Origin: Lotus japonicus
Taxonomy: Eukaryota; Streptophyta; Magnoliopsida; Fabales; Fabaceae
DNA length: 64,000 nucleotides
Assembly: GCF_012489685.1 (NCBI RefSeq)
Contig: NC_080042.1
Span: 64,501-128,500, forward strand
Direction of reading: 5' to 3'
The translations under genes were made by a program, and so were the position numbers. Positions 1 through 12,600 of this stretch are shown here, in pieces (the stretch's first letter is position 1; each line of letters starts with the position of its first letter). The notes under the pieces were generated by a model that had not been told where the DNA came from, searched no databases, and saw only the letters and a list, made by a program, of their open reading frames with translations.

Positions 1-1527
1 TCCAAACTCTTCTCCTTGATTTCTTGGAATCTCCTCAAACGAACCTTAAGCAAAAATCACAGAAATCAACACCAAGAGTCAGAAACTCAGCAATCAAAGA
101 GTCCTAGGGTTACACAGTACACTACTACCTCCTTGGTACGACAATCTAACGCGTTAAGACAAGTTTTCGAAAAATCGGATTCTCCTCCCCCCTTGATATA
201 GCTCTCGGCCACTTTCCTTAATTGGGAGGGTCGATTTTTCTTCGATCAAACTTGGTTCCTAGGTTAACATAAGCCGTAACTAAGACGGTTCTAGGCTCGG
301 AAAAATTTTCGGATCGAAAACTGATATAGGGGCAGTTTGGTCATTATTTTTAGCTCAGAATTTCAAAATTGGATTTTTGAAAAACAAATTGGATGGGGGC
401 GTCCCCAACGACGTTTATGACGACAAATCCTACTAGCACTAAGCCAAGTCGATAGATTAGAGCGTAAAGGTTGCGACTTTGCCGAAAAATGGGTATTTAG
501 GGTAGAAATTGATCCCGGCGGCATTTCGTCGACATTTGACAAAATCTAATCCGCAGAACACGCTCAGGAGCATGCAGGGAAGAAGTTTAGACGCTGAAAT
601 CAGCTGATTTGAACAGTTTTTCAAAAACCTCAAAATTTTGAACTCAGAAAGTCGCAGGAGAAATGGACAGAAACGACGATTCGAAGGAGAGTATAGATTA
701 CCTACCTCGAGGTCTTCGATTAGTGACGAACGGTGAAGCAAACGGGCAAGAAACGACGAAGATCCGGATCTCTCTCTCTCTCTAGGAACTCGCGGTTTTG
801 GGGGTGGGGGAAAATGGGTTTTTTTCTCAAAAATCTAATTTTCAGGCTATTTATAGGTTTTGGAAAAAACGGAAAAATGATTTTTTTGCGATTCCGATTT
901 TTCCTGCGCGTTCCTCTGCGCATTCTAAGATAGGTTCTGGCGACAGAATTCCAGAACTCAAAATAGGATCCTTGGAATTAAACCAAAAGATCCAAAATCG
1001 GCATAGGTCGGTGTAAGTCGGTTTATCCCGAAAAACTACTTTTTGCAGTGATCGTCGGATGAGAAAACTTCCTTCTGAAGAAGATTAGGAATGATGAGAG
1101 AAGTAGGAGAACGCGGGTGGAATCTTCATTTGAGTTTCCGGATAGAAAAAGTCTTCATCGTCTGTCGATCTTAGGTTTTTCGAACTATCAGGGATTCCGT
1201 TTCGGCAAACTTCCGAGAATTGGAATTTGACGTTCGTACTTTCCAGGATTTCGCATCGAAATAGTTGTTTAAGGACGGAAAAGAGAAGTTCTAACATTTC
1301 TCTGAGGATTTTTGGAATTAGTTTCCATCGTGTCCTAAAGCGTAAATTAACTATTCACTAATACCTTCGACCTAGGATTAAGCGTATGTTAGTCGTGCTA
1401 TAACTCTTTCGGTTTTTCGATACATTCTTGGACTTTTCCTGAACCTCTTTCCTTCCCAAATTTATCTTAATCAAATAACTTTTTTATTTTATTCACTTAT
1501 CCAAAGCGTTAAAACTTGGGCCTTACA
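1..1527 (-). repeat. 3' LTR of the Tekay element (cut by window edge)
   Basis: This is a direct repeat of 8820-10346 at an offset of 8819. On the minus strand it begins TGTAAGGCCC at 1527, immediately after the purine-rich tract GGAGGGTAGTAA. Only the U3 and the start of R are inside the window. A TATA-like TATAAATAGC lies on the minus strand near 846-855. The short open frames here recur identically in the other LTR and are not genes. Confidence 0.9.
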
Positions 1528-1564
1528 TTACTACCCTCCAAAAAGAAAGTTTCGACCTCGAAAC

Positions 1565-4500
1565 TTAAGGGTCAGTAAAAAGTTCTGGATACTGTTCCTT
1601 GATCTTCTCCTTCAGCTCCCACGTTGCATCGCCGGTGTCCTTGTTCCAAATAACCTTCACTAACTCGATCTCTTTACCCCTCAACTGCTTTACCCTTGTG
1701 TCACCAATGCTGATTGGCGGTGTCTCGAAAGACAAGTTATCCTTCAACTCAATGTCATCCAGCTCGATGACGTGCGTCGGATCAGCAATATACTTCCGCA
1801 GTTGTGACACATGGAATACATCGTGAACGTTTGATAGAAAAGGCGGTAGTGCGATCTGGTAAGCTACCGGTCCTACACGACGAGTAATCTGATAAGGTCC
1901 AATGAACTTTGGCGTCAGCTTTCTTGACTTGATTGCTCGACCAACTCCTGTAGTCTGGGTAACTCGCAGGAACACATGATCTCCTTCTTCGAATTCCAGG
2001 GTTCTGCGCCTTTGATCTGCATAGCTCTTCTGTCTACTCTGAGAAGCCTTCATCTTCTCCCTGATCTGTTTAATCTTCTCAGTTGTCTGTTGCAGAAGTT
2101 CCGGTCCTACTAACAAATTCTCTCCATCTTGATACCAACATAAAGGTGTTCTACACTTGCGGCCATACAATGCCTCATACGGTGCCATACCTATGGTCGT
2201 ATGAAAACTGTTGTTATATGTGAATTCAATCAGTGGCAATAGGGTGTCCCAACTGCCCTTATTGTCTAACACGCAAGCTCGTAGCAAATCCTCCAATGAT
2301 TGGATAGTTCTCTCAGTTTGCCCATCAGTCTGTGGATGATAAGCAGAGCTTAATCTCAGCCTCGTTCCCAAAGCCTCATGAAGAGCTCCCCACAGATGTG
2401 AAGTAAACTTCGGGTCTCTATCGGAAACGATACTTGTTGGCACTCCATGAAGTCGCACAATCTCAGCTATATAAATCTCTGATAGCTTATCCACGTTGTA
2501 CGTAGTTCTCACAGGTATGAAATGAGCCGACTTAGTCAGTCGATCCACGATTACCCAAATCGAGTCATATCCTCTTTGAGTTCTTGGTAATGCCACGACA
2601 AAATCCATCGATATGCTATCCCATTTCCATTGAGGTACATCCAAGCTTTGTAGCATACCCGCAGATTTCTGATGTTCCACCTTCGCCTTTTGACAGGTTA
2701 AACATGCAGCTACATATTCTGCCACTTGTCTTTTCATTCCTGGCCACCAAAAATTCACCTTCAAGTCCTGGTGCATCTTTTTCATTCCAGGGTGAATGCT
2801 CAGCTTACTTTTGTGACCTTCGTCCAGTATCAACCTCCTTAAGTCAGGGTTGTTGGGTACGCAAACTCTACCCTTACACCGTAGGATATTGTCACTTCCT
2901 ACCTTGAATTCCGGGTCCTTACCCTGAATTACCAAATTCCTTTTTCCGAGTAAAAATTCATCTTGTAACTGTTGGTCTCGGATTTCTTCCATCAATCCAT
3001 TGGTAATCCTGATCATCCCGAACCTCAGTTCTCCCTCGGATACTCTTACGTCCAAACTCAAATCTCGGAATTGTTCTAGCAGTTGTAGCTCCTTCACCAT
3101 CATTGACGAGATATGCATTTTCCTGCTCAATGCATCAGCAACAACATTAGCTTTTCCAGGATGGTATTGTAAGGTAAAATCGTAATCCTTGAGAAACTCC
3201 ATCCAACGTCGTTGTCTCATGTTCAACTCCTTCTGGTCAAACAAGTACTTCAAGCTCTTGTGATCGCTAAATATGGTGAAATTGCATCCATATAAGTGAT
3301 GTCTCCAGATCTTCAACGAAAACACAATGGCAGCAAGTTCTAAGTCATGAGTCGGATAGTTCTTCTCATGAGTCTTCAGTTGTCGTGAAGCATAAGCTAC
3401 CACCTTCCGATGCTGCATCAACACACATCCCAACCCTTGATGCGAAGCATCACAGTACACTTCATACGGTTCCTCTGGTTGCGGTAAGACGAGCACAGGT
3501 GACGTCGTCAAACGTTCCTTCATTGTCTGAAAGCTAGTTTCGCACGCTTCGGTCCATGCAAAAGGTTGATCCTTTCTTGTAAGTTGAGTCAAGGGTCCAA
3601 CGATCTTGGCGAAATTCTCAATGAAGCGACGATAGTACCCCGCCAAACCGACAAAACTCCTGATCTCAGTCACGGTCTTTGGCCGTTCCCATGACAACAC
3701 CGTCTCTACCTTTGCTGGATCCACAGCTATACCTTCTTTAGAGATCACATGGCCCAAGAATTTTACATCTTCGAGCCAAAATTCACACTTAGAAGGGTTG
3801 GCGTACAACTTTGTCTCTCTCAACACTTGTAAAACCTGACGCAAGTGCCCTTCATGATCTTCAGCGTTCTTTGAGTAGATCAGAATGTCGTCGATAAACA
3901 CCACGACGAATCGATCCAAGAACGGATGGAATATCCTGTTCATGTAATCCATGAAGATAGCAGGTGCGTTTGTCACCCCAAATGGCATCACTAGATACTC
4001 ATAGTGCCCATAACGAGTCCGGAATGCCGTCTTCTGGATATCCTCAGTCTTTACTCTGATCTGATGGTAACCCGACTTCAGGTCTATCTTTGAGAATATC
4101 GCAGCTCCTCGTAGTTGATCCATCAAATCATCAATTCTGGGTAGCGGATACCTATTCTTGACGGTTACTTTGTTCAGTTGTCGATAGTCGACACAAAGTC
4201 TAGATTTCCCATCCTTCTTTTTCACCAATAAGACGGGTGCTCCCCAAGGTGAAACGCTTGGTCGGATGAATCCCTTCGACAGAAGATCCTCAAGTTGAGA
4301 CTTCAACTCCACCAATTCCGCAGGTGCCATCCGATATGGTGCAATCGAAATCGGTCCTGTTCCCGGTACGATGTCAATAGCAAACTCAATGTCGCGTACA
4401 GGCGGCAAACCAGGTACATCGCCAGGAAAAACATCCGCGAAGTCCCTCACAACTGGAATATTACTCACTTCCGAATTCCCTTTACTCTCCAAGCTCAACA

Positions 4501-5983
4501 AAACTGAATACTCTTGAGATCCTTCATTCAGAGAGACATTAATATGATTGGCGGATAGATACTCGGAAAGGTCCGAGTCAGGAAATACCACTCTCTTTCG
4601 GCTACAGTCCAGAAGACAATGGTAGTGGGACAACCAGTCCATCCCTAGGATAACATCTAGGTTCTTGAGAGTTAGGCACACTAGGTTAGCATGGTAAACT
4701 TTATCCCTATAGGTTACTGGGCAATACATGCATGCAGTATTGGCAAGCAGAGTTTTGGCAGGTGTGGTAACTATAAGATCGAAACTCAAAGTAGTAACGG
4801 GAAGTTTTAATCTAGCGGCACATTCCCTAGAGATAAAAGAGTGCGTTGCTCCGGAATCAAAAAGTACAGTTAGGAGATTACCGTCAATCTCGCAATCTCC
4901 CCTGATCAGACCATCAACCCCTTCAGCTTCTTCACCATCCATGGTGTAGACTCTTGCCTTGGCAGCAGGACGCTTCCCACGAGCAGTGTTAACAGCTGGT
5001 TCTGTCTTGGGTGCTCTGCATTGAGCAGCGGTATGCCCCAACTTGTTACAGTTAAAGCATTTGGGCCTCATGTCAGTACAAGCATTGGCATAGTGCCCAG
5101 GCTGCCCACATCTGTAACAGGTCATCTCCCTGTTCACAGTCTGACCTCCAGAACCTCCAGCAGTACCCACCATGGGCCTATAAGATCCTGAAGCAATTCC
5201 TCTACCTGCAGGACGTTGATACGGCTTCCTACTCTGAAATCTCCCTCTGCCTTGAAAATTTTGAGAGCCCGACCTCATCGGCCCTCCTGTTCCAACACGG
5301 TTCAGTCTCCTGTTCTTCATTATCTCCACCTCAGTGGCTTTCTCAACCAAAGTCTGAAAACGAGTGATTCCCAACGGTTTCACCGAGTCTTCAATATCGG
5401 GCCTCAGCCCATTCACAAAGCGCTTGCACATGTAGGGTTCATCGACCCCATTGCGGAAGAATCGAAAGTGCTTGGCCAACGATTCCAGCTTGGCAGCATA
5501 TTCCGGGATGGACATGCTACCCTGACGAAGTGTCAGGAATTGCGACTCACGCTCGTCCCGAGCACTATCTGGAAAATACTTTTCCAGAAAAGCAGCACGA
5601 AACGAAACCCAGTTCACTTCCAAGTTGTTTGCTTCCATCATTCCTCTGGCGCCTCTCCACCAGTACTCAGCATCACCCAACAGTAGAAAGGTTGCCATTC
5701 CCACCTTGGCCCCCTCAGCAGTCTGCAATACACCGAAGATCTTTTCAATCTCCTGGATCCAGAGATCCGCTTTGTCCGGGTCAGTACCCCCCGAGAACTT
5801 AGGAGGATCTTGTCTCCTGAAATCATTTAATCCCTTATTCTGATCCAGAGTTATTTCCCTCTGGCGTTGGTGCTGATCACGTGCCTCCTCAGCAGCACGC
5901 CTCATAGCATTATCGTTTGCCTGTGCAGTCACAGCTTGGGCCATAGTGGCCATCATCTCAGCTAGTTGGTTAGCGTTCACCAT
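1565..5983 (-). CDS. Tekay gag-pol polyprotein with C-terminal chromodomain
   Basis: This intact 1472-residue frame starts at ATG 5983 (MVNANQ), about 200 bp inside the 5' LTR. In order it holds a gag domain (about 55-220), two CCHC zinc knuckles (about 289-322, [14 protein letters not shown] and [14 protein letters not shown]), an aspartic protease with DSGATHSF near 375, a reverse transcriptase with the FIDDILIYS core near 697 (DNA about 3885-3900), RNase H ([14 protein letters not shown]), an integrase with an HHCC zinc site and D,D,E core ([18 protein letters not shown]) and a chromodomain-like tail ([14 protein letters not shown] to YPELF). Chromovirus elements use that tail for chromatin targeting. 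The chromodomain and initiator-Met primer site place it in the Tekay/Del clade. I see no stop or frameshift, so it may encode active proteins; this is inferred from sequence only. Confidence 0.93.
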   Translation of the reverse strand: MVNANQLAEMMATMAQAVTAQANDNAMRRAAEEARDQHQRQREITLDQNKGLNDFRRQDPPKFSGGTDPDKADLWIQEIEKIFGVLQTAEGAKVGMATFLLLGDAEYWWRGARGMMEANNLEVNWVSFRAAFLEKYFPDSARDERESQFLTLRQGSMSIPEYAAKLESLAKHFRFFRNGVDEPYMCKRFVNGLRPDIEDSVKPLGITRFQTLVEKATEVEIMKNRRLNRVGTGGPMRSGSQNFQGRGRFQSRKPYQRPAGRGIASGSYRPMVGTAGGSGGQTVNREMTCYRCGQPGHYANACTDMRPKCFNCNKLGHTAAQCRAPKTEPAVNTARGKRPAAKARVYTMDGEEAEGVDGLIRGDCEIDGNLLTVLFDSGATHSFISRECAARLKLPVTTLSFDLIVTTPAKTLLANTACMYCPVTYRDKVYHANLVCLTLKNLDVILGMDWLSHYHCLLDCSRKRVVFPDSDLSEYLSANHINVSLNEGSQEYSVLLSLESKGNSEVSNIPVVRDFADVFPGDVPGLPPVRDIEFAIDIVPGTGPISIAPYRMAPAELVELKSQLEDLLSKGFIRPSVSPWGAPVLLVKKKDGKSRLCVDYRQLNKVTVKNRYPLPRIDDLMDQLRGAAIFSKIDLKSGYHQIRVKTEDIQKTAFRTRYGHYEYLVMPFGVTNAPAIFMDYMNRIFHPFLDRFVVVFIDDILIYSKNAEDHEGHLRQVLQVLRETKLYANPSKCEFWLEDVKFLGHVISKEGIAVDPAKVETVLSWERPKTVTEIRSFVGLAGYYRRFIENFAKIVGPLTQLTRKDQPFAWTEACETSFQTMKERLTTSPVLVLPQPEEPYEVYCDASHQGLGCVLMQHRKVVAYASRQLKTHEKNYPTHDLELAAIVFSLKIWRHHLYGCNFTIFSDHKSLKYLFDQKELNMRQRRWMEFLKDYDFTLQYHPGKANVVADALSRKMHISSMMVKELQLLEQFRDLSLDVRVSEGELRFGMIRITNGLMEEIRDQQLQDEFLLGKRNLVIQGKDPEFKVGSDNILRCKGRVCVPNNPDLRRLILDEGHKSKLSIHPGMKKMHQDLKVNFWWPGMKRQVAEYVAACLTCQKAKVEHQKSAGMLQSLDVPQWKWDSISMDFVVALPRTQRGYDSIWVIVDRLTKSAHFIPVRTTYNVDKLSEIYIAEIVRLHGVPTSIVSDRDPKFTSHLWGALHEALGTRLRLSSAYHPQTDGQTERTIQSLEDLLRACVLDNKGSWDTLLPLIEFTYNNSFHTTIGMAPYEALYGRKCRTPLCWYQDGENLLVGPELLQQTTEKIKQIREKMKASQSRQKSYADQRRRTLEFEEGDHVFLRVTQTTGVGRAIKSRKLTPKFIGPYQITRRVGPVAYQIALPPFLSNVHDVFHVSQLRKYIADPTHVIELDDIELKDNLSFETPPISIGDTRVKQLRGKEIELVKVIWNKDTGDATWELKEKIKEQYPELFTDP

Positions 5984-6195
5984 GTTCTGCTAAATTAACA
6001 AACAGTTAGTGCTCATCATAAGATAGCATCCAATATAACTATACAATATGATTAAGCAATAACTTCAAACAATTCTAAGCGAAAAATCGCTTGGCAGACA
6101 ATCAATTTTTACTCTTTGCAGAGTCACACAACCTAGCACAGAAGACCTATTCCCCAAAGACTCCCGAAGGACTCGACAAGCTCTGATACCACAAA
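5984..6195 (-). other. Tekay 5' untranslated leader with primer-binding site
   Basis: Between the 5' LTR end (CA at 6196-6197, read on the minus strand) and the gag start there is about 210 bp. Four bases after the LTR, the minus strand reads TGGTATCAGAGC (plus 6180-6191), complementary to the 3' end of plant initiator tRNA-Met, the usual primer for this lineage. No other feature is visible. Confidence 0.85.
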
Positions 6196-6678
6196 TGTAA
6201 CACCCCGATTTCGGTGGCGTCACTTTAGTAACCAAAAGAAAATACTTTAAGCGGAAAAACGTGAATTATTTTTTTTCGACAATATAACTAAAGACAGAAA
6301 GCAATAAAACTCCCCAACAAAAGATAAAAGGAACTACTATACAACTATATATACATGCCTCGCTAAACACTACCACGTCACGAGTAACCTCCAGTGACGG
6401 GTGACAGAAAAGAGTAACGCCCGAAGGCAATATGTACAGTCCAAGATAAAGATACTGTGTCCGCAACACTAAACTACAAAATCTGAGAGCAAGTTGGCCC
6501 AGCGGCCTAAGAAAAGACCCCCTAAATCCAACCAGCTCTCTGTGATCTCCATAGGAAACCACACAAAAGCTACCGGTAGGAAAACTACCCTGTCCCCAAA
6601 AACGGAAGCATGACGGTCAGAGCATCGACACTACTCCTACACTATCCCTACCCGAGGAGCCCACACTAGCACTCGATC

Positions 6679-7161
6679 CTACACGCTAGCGCGGTCGTCA
6701 TCCGAATCTGCATCCAGGACGACTAGGTCGACGTACTCAACACTGCCCTCTCTGTCCACCCTAATGCGCTCCTGCACTGGACTCTCGGGCTCGGGGCCCG
6801 GAACGAGATCCGCGACGACAGCAGCAGCAGTAGACGGACTAGACTCCGTCGAAGCCCCACCTACTGGCACCTCCTCAGAGGGGTCCTCATCATCTGAAGG
6901 GGATGGTGGCGGTGGAGGTACTCCCAAGCCGGGTCCACAGTGTACTCCTGGAGGCAGGTTGAAGCTCACTATGTGCCTCCTCATCACTCCCTCCGTCAAG
7001 CGTCCAAATCGGTCGACACGGTCCTCCATGATCCGACCGGTGTAGGTCGCACGGTGGCCCTCGGGATCGACCACCCATGCACCTGGGTCGTCTTGATCAA
7101 GCATCTCGTACCTGGTCCCCCCCGACGGGCTGACCATGGTAAACCAATCCCCCATACTCAT
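6679..7161 (-). CDS. open frame inside the Tekay LTR, unknown function
   Basis: A 160-residue frame starts at ATG 7161 (MSMGDWFTMV) and ends at 6679; the frame is open upstream to 7218 but without ATG. The first third is mixed (GTRYEML, AWVVDPEGH, RRHIVSFNLPPG), followed by a proline-rich run (PPPPPSPSDDEDPSEE) and an acidic end. I recognise no family. It lies on the element's sense strand downstream of the LTR TATA box, so it would sit in the long leader before gag. The related LTR at 48287-52558 keeps the start region near 48840 but has TGA in place of the tryptophan codon of the MADW/MGDW motif and lacks the centre. It may be a real LTR-encoded peptide or a chance frame in GC-rich sequence. 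Confidence 0.35.
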   Translation of the reverse strand: MSMGDWFTMVSPSGGTRYEMLDQDDPGAWVVDPEGHRATYTGRIMEDRVDRFGRLTEGVMRRHIVSFNLPPGVHCGPGLGVPPPPPSPSDDEDPSEEVPVGGASTESSPSTAAAVVADLVPGPEPESPVQERIRVDREGSVEYVDLVVLDADSDDDRASV

Positions 7162-7882
7162 CTGACAAATGGCGTAGTCCTCCCAAACACACACAGCAGA
7201 CGCGAGGGTCAACTCCAAAGAATTATATAATTAATAAAACCAGATATAATTATAGGATAATAAATACTCGCCTCTCAGGCTTATAAGTTTTGGGATAGCT
7301 TCCTAGGGTTGCATGTATCACAATGAATATAAAGAGCCATAAAAAAACAAGTAGCATGCCTCAAAAATAGGATAAACAGTTACCAATCACACTCAGCAAC
7401 TAAGTCAGCATGTATGTTGCATGAAATGCAATGCTGGGTAACAAAATGCATTCCGGAAGAAGGATGGACATCAACGAGGCGGCCCTAACACCAGCCACGG
7501 TGGGTACCTTCCTGCTCGCGTGTCTCTTACACCACACAAAAGTAGTCAGATCAGCAGTGAACCCGTAGGTCTGCCATTCCGTCTGCTACTGAGGACCACC
7601 GTAGTGTCCTAAATATGGAAATCCGGGTCTTATGACCATTTTGGAATCCACCGAGGTCCGGTATCACGCCGTGTATTAACCTCAAAATGAGTGCATGAAT
7701 GCAAGTGATTAGCCAAACAACGTCTCCGACCTCACCCGACACGTCGCCACGTGTTCTAGATAACTTAAAGTCTCTAAAAGAATACCCTAAGGTAAATGTC
7801 GATTCTGCGACAAAATACAATTAATCATAAACAAAAGAGTGCAACCACTCACGACAACTCTTCGAGTCATCAATGCTCTCAC

Positions 7883-8125
7883 GAAGTCTCTCGCTTCTGT
7901 GGAGTCTCACACATTCACAAAGTCTCACGCTTCAGTGAAGTTTTATGCTTTCACAAGGTCTCACGCCTCAGTGAATTTACACACTTGCACGAAGTCTCAC
8001 GCTTCAATGAAATTTCATGCTGTTCACGAGGTCTCACGCCTCAGTGAAGATCCATGCTTTCCACAAGGTCTCACGCCTCAGTGGAGTATCACGCATTCAC
8101 AAGGTCTCACACCTCCGTGAAGCTT
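7883..8125. repeat. 36-37 bp tandem repeat inside the Tekay LTR
   Basis: About seven degenerate units built on GGTCTCACGCCTCAGTGAAG recur at about 7922, 7957, 7994, 8030, 8068 and 8104. They lie in R-U5 of the LTR. The solo LTR at 19029-22034 has an unrelated 55-bp array in the corresponding part. Confidence 0.85.
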
Positions 8126-9664
8126 CTCGGCTCATCCCTTGGATGGCTAAACAAACTGCTCCCAGAGCGAATGAGTATCAACATACCCAAAACTCGAAAT
8201 CTTCCCAACACTTGGATCCGACGACACTTCTCGTTTTCCAAAACTAAACTTCAATCCAAAGCTTGCATCCGAGATTGTTATCTTTATTTAAAGGTTTAGA
8301 GGTTGTTTAATATCTTATGAATTTTCTTTATAAAAATAGCTCTTTTTAGTCTTATCGTATTCCCTATGAGTTTCAAAGTTCCCATAAACCCAAGTAATTC
8401 CCTGAGAATGTCTCGATCCATTGGAGCATGACAAGGTCCGAACTCCGTTCGTCCTTTTAAAACTCTCTCAAAATCTCATAAAAATTCGGCATGACCTGCC
8501 CGTAAACCTCACTCTTCAGAATCTCAGGTACAAGTGGAATAGCATAAATAAAACAGCTCAGTCAAAAGCATAAACAACATATTCCAACACATCCTAAGTT
8601 AACCATGTAGCACATAGCATGTGAATCATTTAGCACACAATATCATGGCCTCAAGTACTCAACAAGGTCGGCCGAAGCCTCAGAGAACAATTCAGACATT
8701 TAGCAATTAAGTGCATAACACATAGATCAAGTCGAACTTGTCGACACCTAAAGCATTATCTAGTAATTCAGAGAGTAGCCCTCACCGGTGGGTCTTCCAG
8801 CTTCTTCCTCAAGATGTTCTCCAAACTCTTCTCCTTGATTTCTTGGAATCTCCTCAAACGAACCTTAAGCAAAAATCACAGAAATCAACACCAAGAGTCA
8901 GAAACTCAGCAATCAAAGAGTCCTAGGGTTACACAGTACACTACTACCTCCTTGGTACGACAATCTAACGCGTTAAGACAAGTTTTCGAAAAATCGGATT
9001 CTCCTCCCCCCTTGATATAGCTCTCGGCCACTTTCCTTAATTGGGAGGGTCGATTTTTCTTCGATCAAACTTGGTTCCTAGGTTAACATAAGCCGTAACT
9101 AAGACGGTTCTAGGCTCGGAAAAATTTTCGGATCGAAAACTGATATAGGGGCAGTTTGGTCATTATTTTTAGCTCAGAATTTCAAAATTGGATTTTTGAA
9201 AAACAAATTGGATGGGGGCGTCCCCAACGACGTTTATGACGACAAATCCTACTAGCACTAAGCCAAGTCGATAGATTAGAGCGTAAAGGTTGCGACTTTG
9301 CCGAAAAATGGGTATTTAGGGTAGAAATTGATCCCGGCGGCATTTCGTCGACATTTGACAAAATCTAATCCGCAGAACACGCTCAGGAGCATGCAGGGAA
9401 GAAGTTTAGACGCTGAAATCAGCTGATTTGAACAGTTTTTCAAAAACCTCAAAATTTTGAACTCAGAAAGTCGCAGGAGAAATGGACAGAAACGACGATT
9501 CGAAGGAGAGTATAGATTACCTACCTCGAGGTCTTCGATTAGTGACGAACGGTGAAGCAAACGGGCAAGAAACGACGAAGATCTGGATCTCTCTCTCTCT
9601 CTAGGAACTCGCGGTTTTGGGGGTGGGGGAAAATGGGTTTTTTTCTCAAAAATCTAATTTTCAG

Positions 9665-9674
9665 GCTATTTATA
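9665..9674 (-). promoter_or_regulatory. TATA box of the Tekay 5' LTR
   Basis: The minus strand reads CCTATAAATAGC, about 670 bp from the LTR start, at a plausible place for the U3 core promoter. The identical copy in the 3' LTR is near 846-855. Confidence 0.6.
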
Positions 9675-12600
9675 GGTTTTGGAAAAAACGGAAAAATGAT
9701 TTTTTTGCGATTCCGATTTTTCCTGCGCGTTCCTCTGCGCATTCTAAGATAGGTTCTGGCGACAGAATTCCAGAACTCAAAATAGGATCCTTGGAATTAA
9801 ACCAAAAGATCCAAAATCGGCATAGGTCGGTGTAAGTCGGTTTATCCCGAAAAACTACTTTTTGCAGTGATCGTCGGATGAGAAAACTTCCTTCTGAAGA
9901 AGATTAGGAATGATGAGAGAAGTAGGAGAACGCGGGTGGAATCTTCATTTGAGTTTCCGGATAGAAAAAGTCTTCATCGTCTGTCGATCTTAGGTTTTTC
10001 GAACTATCAGGGATTCCGTTTCGGCAAACTTCCGAGAATTGGAATTTGACGTTCGTACTTTCCAGGATTTCGCATCGAAATAGTTGTTTAAGGACGGAAA
10101 AGAGAAGTTCTAACATTTCTCTGAGGATTTTTGGAATTAGTTTCCATCGTGTCCTAAAGCGTAAATTAACTATTCACTAATACCTTCGACCTAGGATTAA
10201 GCGTATGTTAGTCGTGCTATAACTCTTTCGGTTTTTCGATACATTCTTGGACTTTTCCTGAACCTCTTTCCTTCCCAAATTTATCTTAATCAAATAACTT
10301 TTTTATTTTATTCACTTATCCAAAGCGTTAAAACTTGGGCCTTACAGGATAATTATCTCACTCAAGACGAGAAGGATCAGATCTTGACCGCTGTCAAGAC
10401 TGATGAAGAAGGTAATCCTATCATGGAAGATGGCAAATTCATCTCTGATGCTGTCAACTCCTTAATCTTTACCATAGCCCAACATTTTGTTGGAGATCCT
10501 TCCCTCATCAAGGACAGATCTGGTGATCTTTTGTCCAATCTTAAGTGCAAATCTTTGGGTGATTTCAGGTGGTATAAAGATACCTTCCTAACCAGAGTTT
10601 ACACCCGTGAAGACAGCCAACAAGCCTTCTGGAAAGAGAAATTCCTGGCTGGTCTTCCTAAATCTTTTGGCGACAAAGTTCGTGAGAAACTTAGAAGCCA
10701 AAATCCGGGGGGAGAAATCCCATATCACACCCTTAGTTATGGACAGCTCATAGCTATCATTCAAAGAGTTGCTCTCAAAATCTGTCAGGATGACAAAATC
10801 CAACAGCAACTCACTAAGGAGAAGTCTCAAAATCGCAGGGATTTGGGTACTTTCTGCGAACAATTTGGAATTCAAGGTTGTCCCAAGAAACCTAAACCCA
10901 TAAAGCAAGATCCTCCTCCCAAACAACAATGGAGAAAGAGATCTAACAAGAATGATCATAGGAAACCCAAGCCTAGATCAAAACCCCAATCTTCGCAAAT
11001 TCCAAAGAATCCTCCTGAGACTAGACCCTCTCAAGGAAAAGATGTTACCTGCTACAACTGCGGCAAGCCGGGCCATATTAGCAGGTATTGCAGACTCAAA
11101 AAGAAAATCTCTGAGCTTCATCTTGAACCTGAAATTGAAGACAAGATCAACAATCTTCTCATTCAAACTTCTGATGAAGAAGAATCTAATCCTTCGGATT
11201 CTGAGGTCTCGGAAGACCTAAATCAAATTCAGAATGATGATTCTCAATCATCATCTTCCGTTAATACCTTGTCCATCAACACTTTGACGAATGAACAAGA
11301 TCTTCTCTTCAGAGCTATTAATTCTATCCCTGATCCTGAGGAAAAGAAAATCTATTTGGAACGCCTCAGATCTACTCTTGAAGATAGGCCTCCCAAAAGT
11401 CTCAAGCAAATCCAAAAAAGTCAGCAACTTATTTTGGAGAAACTGACTAAAAATTATGAAGAAGATGATTCTTCTATACCTAATTCCAATCCTGCTCCTA
11501 ACGACAATTGTGAAGACTTTCTGGAGAATATTAACCAGGTCACCATTCAGAAATTCTTCATCCATGTTAAAATCCCCTCAGCTATCATAAAAAATGGTAG
11601 TCTTGAAATCGAAACTCCATTTCTGTTAGTCAGAAATTTGAGTCAAAAAATCATTATAGGGACCCCTTTCATTAAGAAACTCTTCCCCTATAATACTGAC
11701 GAAAACGGCATCACTGTTCAGCATCTTGGACAACCTATCTTGTTCAAATTCTCTGAACCTCCCATAGATAAGACTTTGAACGTCATATCCTACAAGGAGA
11801 AGCAGATCAACTTCCTCAAGGAAGAAATCTCTTACAGAACCATTGAGGAGCAATTGCAACAACCTTCTGTTAAATCAAGGATTGAGGATATTTTGGAAAA
11901 TATTCAATCCAGCATCTGTTCTGATTTACCCAACGCCTTTTGGGAAAGGAAGAGCCATATGGTGGAACTTCCTTATGAAAAAGAATTTTCAGACAAACAG
12001 ATCCCAACCAAGGCTAGACCTATTCAAATGAATGAAGAACTTCTTCATTTCTGCCAAAAGGAAATCAATGATCTCCTCGAAAAGAAACTTATTCGCAGGA
12101 GTAAGAGCCCTTGGTCCTGTGCAGCCTTCTATGTCAACAAACAAGCTGAGATAGAACGAGGAACCCCTAGGCTGGTTATTAACTACAAACCTCTCAATCA
12201 AGCCCTTTGTTGGATTAGATATCCTATCCCCAACAAGAAAGATCTCTTAGCCAGACTGCATGATGCTAAGGTCTTTTCAAAATTCGACATGAAATCTGGA
12301 TTTTGGCAAATCCAATTGCAAGAGAAGGATAGGTATAAAACTGCTTTTACTGTTCCTTTTGGGCAGTATGAGTGGAACGTTATGCCTTTTGGGCTAAAGA
12401 ACGCCCCTTCTGAATTCCAAAGGATTATGAACGAAATCTTCAATCCTTATTCCAAATTCACTATTGTCTACATTGACGATGTTCTAATCTTTTCCCAAAC
12501 TCTTGATCAACATTTCAAACATCTTAATACGTTCATCTCTGTTATCAAAAGGAATGGCTTGGCTGTTTCCAAGACAAAAGTCAGTTTGTTCCAAACCAAA

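Larger units (their letters stand above)
1..10346 (-). mobile_element. Ty3/gypsy Tekay (chromovirus) LTR retrotransposon, nearly complete
   Basis: The element is on the minus strand. Its 5' LTR is 6196-10346, the primer-binding site about 6180-6191, the gag-pol frame 1565-5983, the polypurine tract about 1528-1539, and the 3' LTR begins at 1527 and leaves the window. Positions 1-1527 match 8820-10346 with one difference that I could see (C at 765, T at 9584, within a CCGG context). Near-identical LTRs and an unbroken frame indicate a recent and possibly autonomous insertion. The 5 bases right of the element (10347-10351, GGATA) should be the target duplication; its partner is outside the window. 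Confidence 0.9.
6196..10346 (-). repeat. 5' LTR of the Tekay element, 4151 bp
   Basis: On the minus strand it runs from TGTAAGGCCC (10346) to GGGGTGTTACA (6196). The end is defined by the primer-binding site, the start by the copy at 1527. A TATA box (TATAAATAGC, minus strand, 9665-9674) gives a U3 of about 0.7 kb, leaving about 3.4 kb of R-U5. That part contains an open frame (6679-7161) and a tandem repeat (about 7883-8125). Other Tekay-type LTRs in this window (14389-14978, 14979-18530, 19029-22034, 48287-52558) share the ends and blocks of the middle but differ by kilobase-scale rearrangement. Confidence 0.88.

Noticed and set aside
457..1297. Short open frames in the LTR (also at 9276-10116)
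   Set aside because: They are duplicated exactly in the other LTR, overlap on both strands and have no domain character; they are by-products of LTR sequence.
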